DNA of 15,178 nucleotides from Rikenellaceae bacterium. GTDB lineage: Bacteria > Bacteroidota > Bacteroidia > Bacteroidales > UBA932. A model generated the notes under the pieces. That model saw nothing but the letters and a program-made list of their open reading frames with translations. It was not told the origin of the DNA and ran no database searches. Shown one piece after another: positions 14,865-15,178 of this stretch (position 1 is the first letter of the stretch; each line of letters opens with the position of its first letter). The stretch lies in NCBI GenBank assembly GCA_900767375.1, contig CAAFYX010000151.1, positions 1 through 15,178 of the forward strand, read 5' to 3'. The position numbers and the translations under genes are program-made.

Positions 14865-15178
14865 TTCTTTATCACGGAACAAACATAGATTTCAAGGACA
14901 TTGATTTTGATAAATGTGTCCCGTTCAAGGACTTCGGCAAAGGCTTCTATCTGACGGATATCCGGGAACAGGCAGAGGCTCTCGCACAGAAGAAGTCCAG
15001 GTTGTTCGGAGGCTTTCCTATAGTCCAGGAATATATCTTCATTCCGGAAGATGCCGAGAAAGCGGGACTGAAGATGCTTCGTTTTGAAACTCCATCGAAA
15101 GAGTGGGCTGAATTCATATTCAATAATAGGAACAGGAACTCCGACTTCCATCATGATTATGATATCATCTATGGCCCG
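14861..15178 (+). CDS. DUF3990-family protein, putative ADP-ribosyltransferase-like toxin (3'-truncated)
   Basis: The window end cuts this gene after 106 codons. The N-terminus MILYHGTNIDF has the YHGT motif (H5). DFGKGFYLTD follows at residues 24-33 (Y30), then EQAEALAQKK, VQEYIF, and DYDIIYGP at the break. These match the DUF3990 family. The HGT...GFYLT pattern is like the H-Y part of the H-Y-E class of ADP-ribosyltransferase folds, so an ART-like toxin is plausible. The third catalytic residue, if present, lies past the window. It is translationally coupled to the DUF3791 gene. Function is inferred from family and context only. Confidence 0.78.
   Translation, partial: MILYHGTNIDFKDIDFDKCVPFKDFGKGFYLTDIREQAEALAQKKSRLFGGFPIVQEYIFIPEDAEKAGLKMLRFETPSKEWAEFIFNNRNRNSDFHHDYDIIYGP

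Noticed and set aside
1..15178. CRISPR array or insertion sequence
   Set aside because: I saw no regularly spaced repeat-spacer units and no transposase motif on either strand.

Overview
The window looks like a Bacteroidota (probably Bacteroidales) chromosome fragment from a short-read assembly. The support is: a moderately GC-rich coding region with no Shine-Dalgarno sequences at starts; several sites matching the Bacteroidetes -7 promoter element TAnnTTTG; a fimbrillin-like lipoprotein and a PCMD-like surface protein; and the gene order mreB-mreC-mreD-mrdA-rodA. Bases 1-31 are not genomic: they are Illumina TruSeq adapter sequence, so the left edge is an untrimmed contig end. It cuts a class A penicillin-binding protein gene just after its catalytic SxxK motif.

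Layout. 32-1545 (-) is a bifunctional class A PBP missing its C-terminus. Divergent from it is topA (1678-3993, +), followed by an Lrp/AsnC regulator (4104-4613, +) whose promoter sits inside a 25-bp-armed inverted repeat. ispD (4588-5304, -) overlaps the regulator tail to tail. Divergent from ispD is a tight five-gene elongasome operon (5400-11169, +): mreB, mreC, mreD, PBP2 (mrdA) and rodA. It encodes the cytoskeletal filament, its membrane partners and the SEDS/bPBP glycan polymerase-transpeptidase pair for lateral wall growth. A converging minus-strand operon (13966 to 11173) carries a HAD phosphatase, an ATGA-coupled 45-residue small protein, a fimbrillin-like lipoprotein and a PCMD-like secreted protein.

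Right end. At 14034-14329 lies a tRNA-Leu(UAA) gene split after U34 by a 211-nt group I intron. The intron has a complete P1-P9 core that closely resembles the cyanobacterial/plastid tRNA-Leu intron; it is the most remarkable element here. The tRNA and the HAD operon diverge from a 37-bp near-perfect palindrome that contains both -7 elements. A strong intrinsic terminator follows the tRNA. After it comes a short AT-richer stretch with spaced TTTTG(G/C)CGA repeats, then a toxin-antitoxin-like DUF3791/DUF3990 pair. The second gene of that pair is cut by the window end. This end looks like an accessory insertion next to a tRNA.

Theme. Most of the window concerns cell-wall synthesis (class A PBP, elongasome) and housekeeping (topA, ispD), with an exported-protein operon and a tRNA-linked accessory edge.
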